Part shown: positions 61,653 to 64,000 of the stretch, piece by piece
Position numbering within the stretch: position 1 is the first letter of the stretch
How the letters are laid out: each line of letters begins with the position of its first letter
Assembly (NCBI RefSeq): GCF_009498215.1
Contig: NZ_CP043499.1
Span: 1,376,001 to 1,440,000, forward strand
Direction: 5' to 3'
Source: Rhizobium grahamii
GTDB taxonomy: Bacteria; Pseudomonadota; Alphaproteobacteria; Rhizobiales; Rhizobiaceae
Length of the DNA stretch: 64,000 nt
Position numbers and translations under genes: made by a program
Notes under the pieces: model-generated
What the model was told of the DNA's origin: nothing
What the model saw: the letters and a program-made list of their open reading frames with translations, nothing else
Databases searched by the model: none

Positions 61653-64000
61653 ATGGAAATAACCCCACGACCGCCAAGGCGGCGAGCAACGGTTGAATTA
61701 TGGCGGATAGCCGTTCTCGTCGTGGGAGCTCTTTGCTTTGCCTTGCTCGCCCTCGGGCGCGTTCCGTCCCGAGATACCCATGAGGCTATCCTCACGTCGC
61801 TGCGCGCGATCGACGTGAACCATGCCTCCCTCCAGCGTGACGTTTTGCAAGCCAGGGCCGGCCTGCTCAGGAGCTACGACCCCTTGGTAAGATCCATCTC
61901 GGGTCTGCGTGCCACTGTGAACCGACTGAGATCGGTATTCCCCGAGAGCGGCGTGGAAAACATTGCTGCCCTCAACATGGAATTGAATGCCCTGTCGGGC
62001 TCGATCGATCGCGACGAGCAGTTGGTCGAGCGTTTCAGGAAAGACAACACGCTCCTGCAGACCTCGCTCACTGCAGCCAACCAACTGCTCACCGAACTTC
62101 ACGAAAGCAACGATCCCGCCATCAAGGATGCGGTCGGCAGGTCCGTCGATCTCGGCAATCTGATGATGCGGTTCGCCACAGAGCCGAACGAGAGATTGGC
62201 GCGTGCAATCCAAGACAAATTGAGCGCAATGCTTCGGTCAGATAAAGCCGTTGATCCGAGCATCGTTTCGTATGTCGCCCAGGCACGTACAATCCTGACC
62301 GCACTTCCGGCCGTGGACGATACGATCCAGGCCATACAGGCGTCGAAGACATCCTATGAGGCGCAGATACTCCAGAAGCAATATCTGGATGCCTATGGCT
62401 TGATCAGCGTCCGATCCTCGTGGAGCCGGACATTGCTCGGCTCCATCTCGGTCTTCCTGTGCATCTACATCGGTATCCTCGTTTACCGGCTGCGGGCTCA
62501 AACCCAACGGCTGACGCAGCAATTGGATCTCGAAACGCTGACGGCGGACATCAAGCGGCGTTTCGCCGAGGATTCCGACGACGTCTCGGCATGCCTTATT
62601 GATTCCCTGGCGATCGTCGCGGAGTTCTTCGATGCACGCAGATACAGCTTCTTTGTCGTCGACAGCAGAACGAAGATGATCCTGTCAAGCTTTGGAGAAA
62701 CGAACCAATCCGCTTTGGCTCCTCTCCTTCAGCAGCATTCCGAACAGATTTCGACGGCAACGATGAAGGAGCAACTCCATTGGGACCGCTTCTACTATCA
62801 CAACCTGCAGCAATCGGAGATTCTGGCATTTCCCGAGGGCGCGATGAGTGCCGGCTCGGTTGTTGCCGCAAGTATAGATGCCGACTCTGTTGCGCTGATG
62901 TTCCTTGAGCACAAGGACCTCCGCAGCAAGCCAGGTAGAGACGAAGTCCGTCTTCTCGGCCATGCAATCATCACGCTGGCACAATGCGTGAAGGGCCAGC
63001 GTGAACGAAGTGAGCGGCGGCAGCTGGAGGCCAGGCTCGAGCATTCTCAGCGCCTTGAAGCATTGGGCACCTTGGCTGGCGGCATTGCTCACGAATTCAA
63101 CAACACCTTGGGTGCCATCATGGGCTATGGCGAGATGGCACTGCACCTCAACAATCGCGCCTCCCGTACACGGCAATACCTGCAGGAAATTGTTTCGAGT
63201 GGACATCGCGCGAAACATATCATCGATCAGATTCTGACCTTCAGCCGCAAACGAGAGCGAGTTAGTCGGCCCTTCGACCTGAAGGAAGCGATCGATGACA
63301 TTGTGCCGTTGGTGCAGATGTCTAGTCCGGCGGGAATATCCGTAACCGCGACGATCGCCGACGAGATGCCAGCCATTGTCGGCAATCCGCTGGAGCTGCA
63401 GCAGGCCATCATGAACCTGTGCATGAATGCGGCACAGGCGTCCGGAGAAGAAGGGCACATTCGGCTCACGGCCGAGCGGATAGAGATAGCCGGCGATACA
63501 CCTCTTTCCCACGATGTGCTTCCTCGCGGACGATACATAATGATCAATGTCACCGACAACGGGAGCGGCATTGCGCCCGGCCTTCTACGCCATGTTTTCG
63601 AACCTTTCTTCACGACCAAATCGAAATCCGGGGGGACCGGCTTGGGTCTCGCGGCGGTTCACGGGTATGTCACCGGCATGAATGGGAGAATCCATGTCGA
63701 GAGCACGCCGGCGATGGGAACGACCTTCAAACTCTATTTTCCCTTTACAGCGGAAGCCCCCGTTCCACTCGCCCAGTTCTTCGACGAGCGAACAGTCCCG
63801 CTTGGCGACGGGCAAGTGGTTGCCCTGGCGCAAAAAGACCAAAACCTGCGGCTGATGTTCGAGGAGAAAATTGCCGCACTTGGATACGAGCCCGTCGGAT
63901 TTTCAAACCTCGCCGCGCTGCGGAAATGGATCGCGGACGGCGATCGACATCCTGACCTGATCGTCTTCGATCTGGATATCTGGCAGTCTCCTCCGGACCT
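61653..64000 (+). CDS. VirA-like sensor histidine kinase, truncated by the window
   Basis: A membrane sensor kinase; 782 residues are visible and the frame continues past the end. A first membrane helix is at about 20-37 (IAVLVVGALCFALLAL) and a second at about 260-277 (GSISVFLCIYIGILVYRL). The long periplasmic-type region between them is mostly helical. A linker with GAF-like features precedes the kinase core: H480 in GGIAHEFNNTLGAIMGYGEM, N box NLCMNAAQAS, and GTGLGLAAVHGY. A C-terminal receiver-like region follows, from GDGQVVALAQKDQNL. The H-box, IIDQILTFSRKRERV and IAALGYEPVGF are very close to VirA as I recall it. It sits after the VirG-like regulator, an order reversed relative to separate virA/virG genes. 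Confidence 0.88.
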   Translation, partial: MEITPRPPRRRATVELWRIAVLVVGALCFALLALGRVPSRDTHEAILTSLRAIDVNHASLQRDVLQARAGLLRSYDPLVRSISGLRATVNRLRSVFPESGVENIAALNMELNALSGSIDRDEQLVERFRKDNTLLQTSLTAANQLLTELHESNDPAIKDAVGRSVDLGNLMMRFATEPNERLARAIQDKLSAMLRSDKAVDPSIVSYVAQARTILTALPAVDDTIQAIQASKTSYEAQILQKQYLDAYGLISVRSSWSRTLLGSISVFLCIYIGILVYRLRAQTQRLTQQLDLETLTADIKRRFAEDSDDVSACLIDSLAIVAEFFDARRYSFFVVDSRTKMILSSFGETNQSALAPLLQQHSEQISTATMKEQLHWDRFYYHNLQQSEILAFPEGAMSAGSVVAASIDADSVALMFLEHKDLRSKPGRDEVRLLGHAIITLAQCVKGQRERSERRQLEARLEHSQRLEALGTLAGGIAHEFNNTLGAIMGYGEMALHLNNRASRTRQYLQEIVSSGHRAKHIIDQILTFSRKRERVSRPFDLKEAIDDIVPLVQMSSPAGISVTATIADEMPAIVGNPLELQQAIMNLCMNAAQASGEEGHIRLTAERIEIAGDTPLSHDVLPRGRYIMINVTDNGSGIAPGLLRHVFEPFFTTKSKSGGTGLGLAAVHGYVTGMNGRIHVESTPAMGTTFKLYFPFTAEAPVPLAQFFDERTVPLGDGQVVALAQKDQNLRLMFEEKIAALGYEPVGFSNLAALRKWIADGDRHPDLIVFDLDIWQSPPD

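Overview
The window is high-GC alphaproteobacterial DNA, most likely from the Rhizobiaceae (a Sinorhizobium/Ensifer/Rhizobium relative). This is inferred from the families present: a ProV/ChoV ATPase, rhizobial-type pcaIJF, an HWE kinase, DUF2934, VirA/VirG-like regulators, and extracytoplasmic-sigma promoters of the GGAAC-N16-NNTT form used by alphaproteobacterial EcfG/RpoE2. Coding density is high. I see no rRNA, tRNA, CRISPR array, insertion sequence or phage gene, so it reads as chromosomal or large-replicon accessory DNA.

Layout. 0-4.8 kb: the end of a betaine/choline transporter ATPase, a PAS-HWE sensor kinase, a 2OG-Fe(II) oxygenase and, in the 640-bp gap after it, an array of four hairpins that on the minus strand all present CCTCCTCC in their loops. 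This is a probable anti-Shine-Dalgarno small RNA. 4.8-8.2 kb: a peroxide defence operon read ahpC-ahpF-oxyR. 8.2-18.1 kb: an SDR, a DMT exporter, 3-hydroxyisobutyrate dehydrogenase, a complete livKGFHM uptake operon (livG is frameshifted) and, divergent from it, a LysR regulator with glutaryl-CoA dehydrogenase. 18.5-22.3 kb: a lytic transglycosylase, a DUF4126 membrane protein and a disulfide oxidoreductase. 22.9-25.2 kb: a divergent ampC/ampR pair. 25.3-28.5 kb: a DUF4242-adenylate cyclase fusion, a GNAT protein, a polyol dehydrogenase and a PtsN-like EIIA. 28.7-34.1 kb: the sulfate transporter operon sbp-cysTWA, then a diguanylate cyclase with a duplicated sensor domain.

34.1-39.8 kb looks like a general-stress cluster: an HSL-type esterase, an endonuclease/exonuclease/phosphatase protein, a cardiolipin synthase, DUF2934, two very short membrane peptides and a basic small protein. 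Three EcfG-type promoters lie inside it. 39.9-43.6 kb: an SDR and pcaIJF, the last steps of the beta-ketoadipate pathway. 44-49 kb: exported small proteins, including a pair of 118-residue paralogues on either side of a DUF1003 protein. 48.8-55.4 kb: an SDR/LysR pair, a frameshifted FAD monooxygenase, a GNAT protein, a Tat-exported alpha/beta hydrolase and Ohr. 55.6-59.4 kb: an orphan OmpR regulator, a lone TatA, a cytochrome P460 and an SSS transporter with its DUF3311 partner.

59.9-64.0 kb is the most striking coding region: a GT29-like protein, then a response regulator closely resembling VirG, then a sensor kinase closely resembling VirA that runs off the window. Two vir-box-like repeats spaced 11 bp apart lie upstream of the regulator.

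Two themes recur. One is oxidative and general stress defence (AhpC/F/OxyR, Ohr, EcfG promoters, the cyclase and cyclic-di-GMP enzymes). The other is uptake and breakdown of amino acids and aromatics (Liv, GcdH, MmsB, PcaIJF, the SSS transporter). Two genes carry single-base losses in G/C runs, which could be real mutations or assembly errors.
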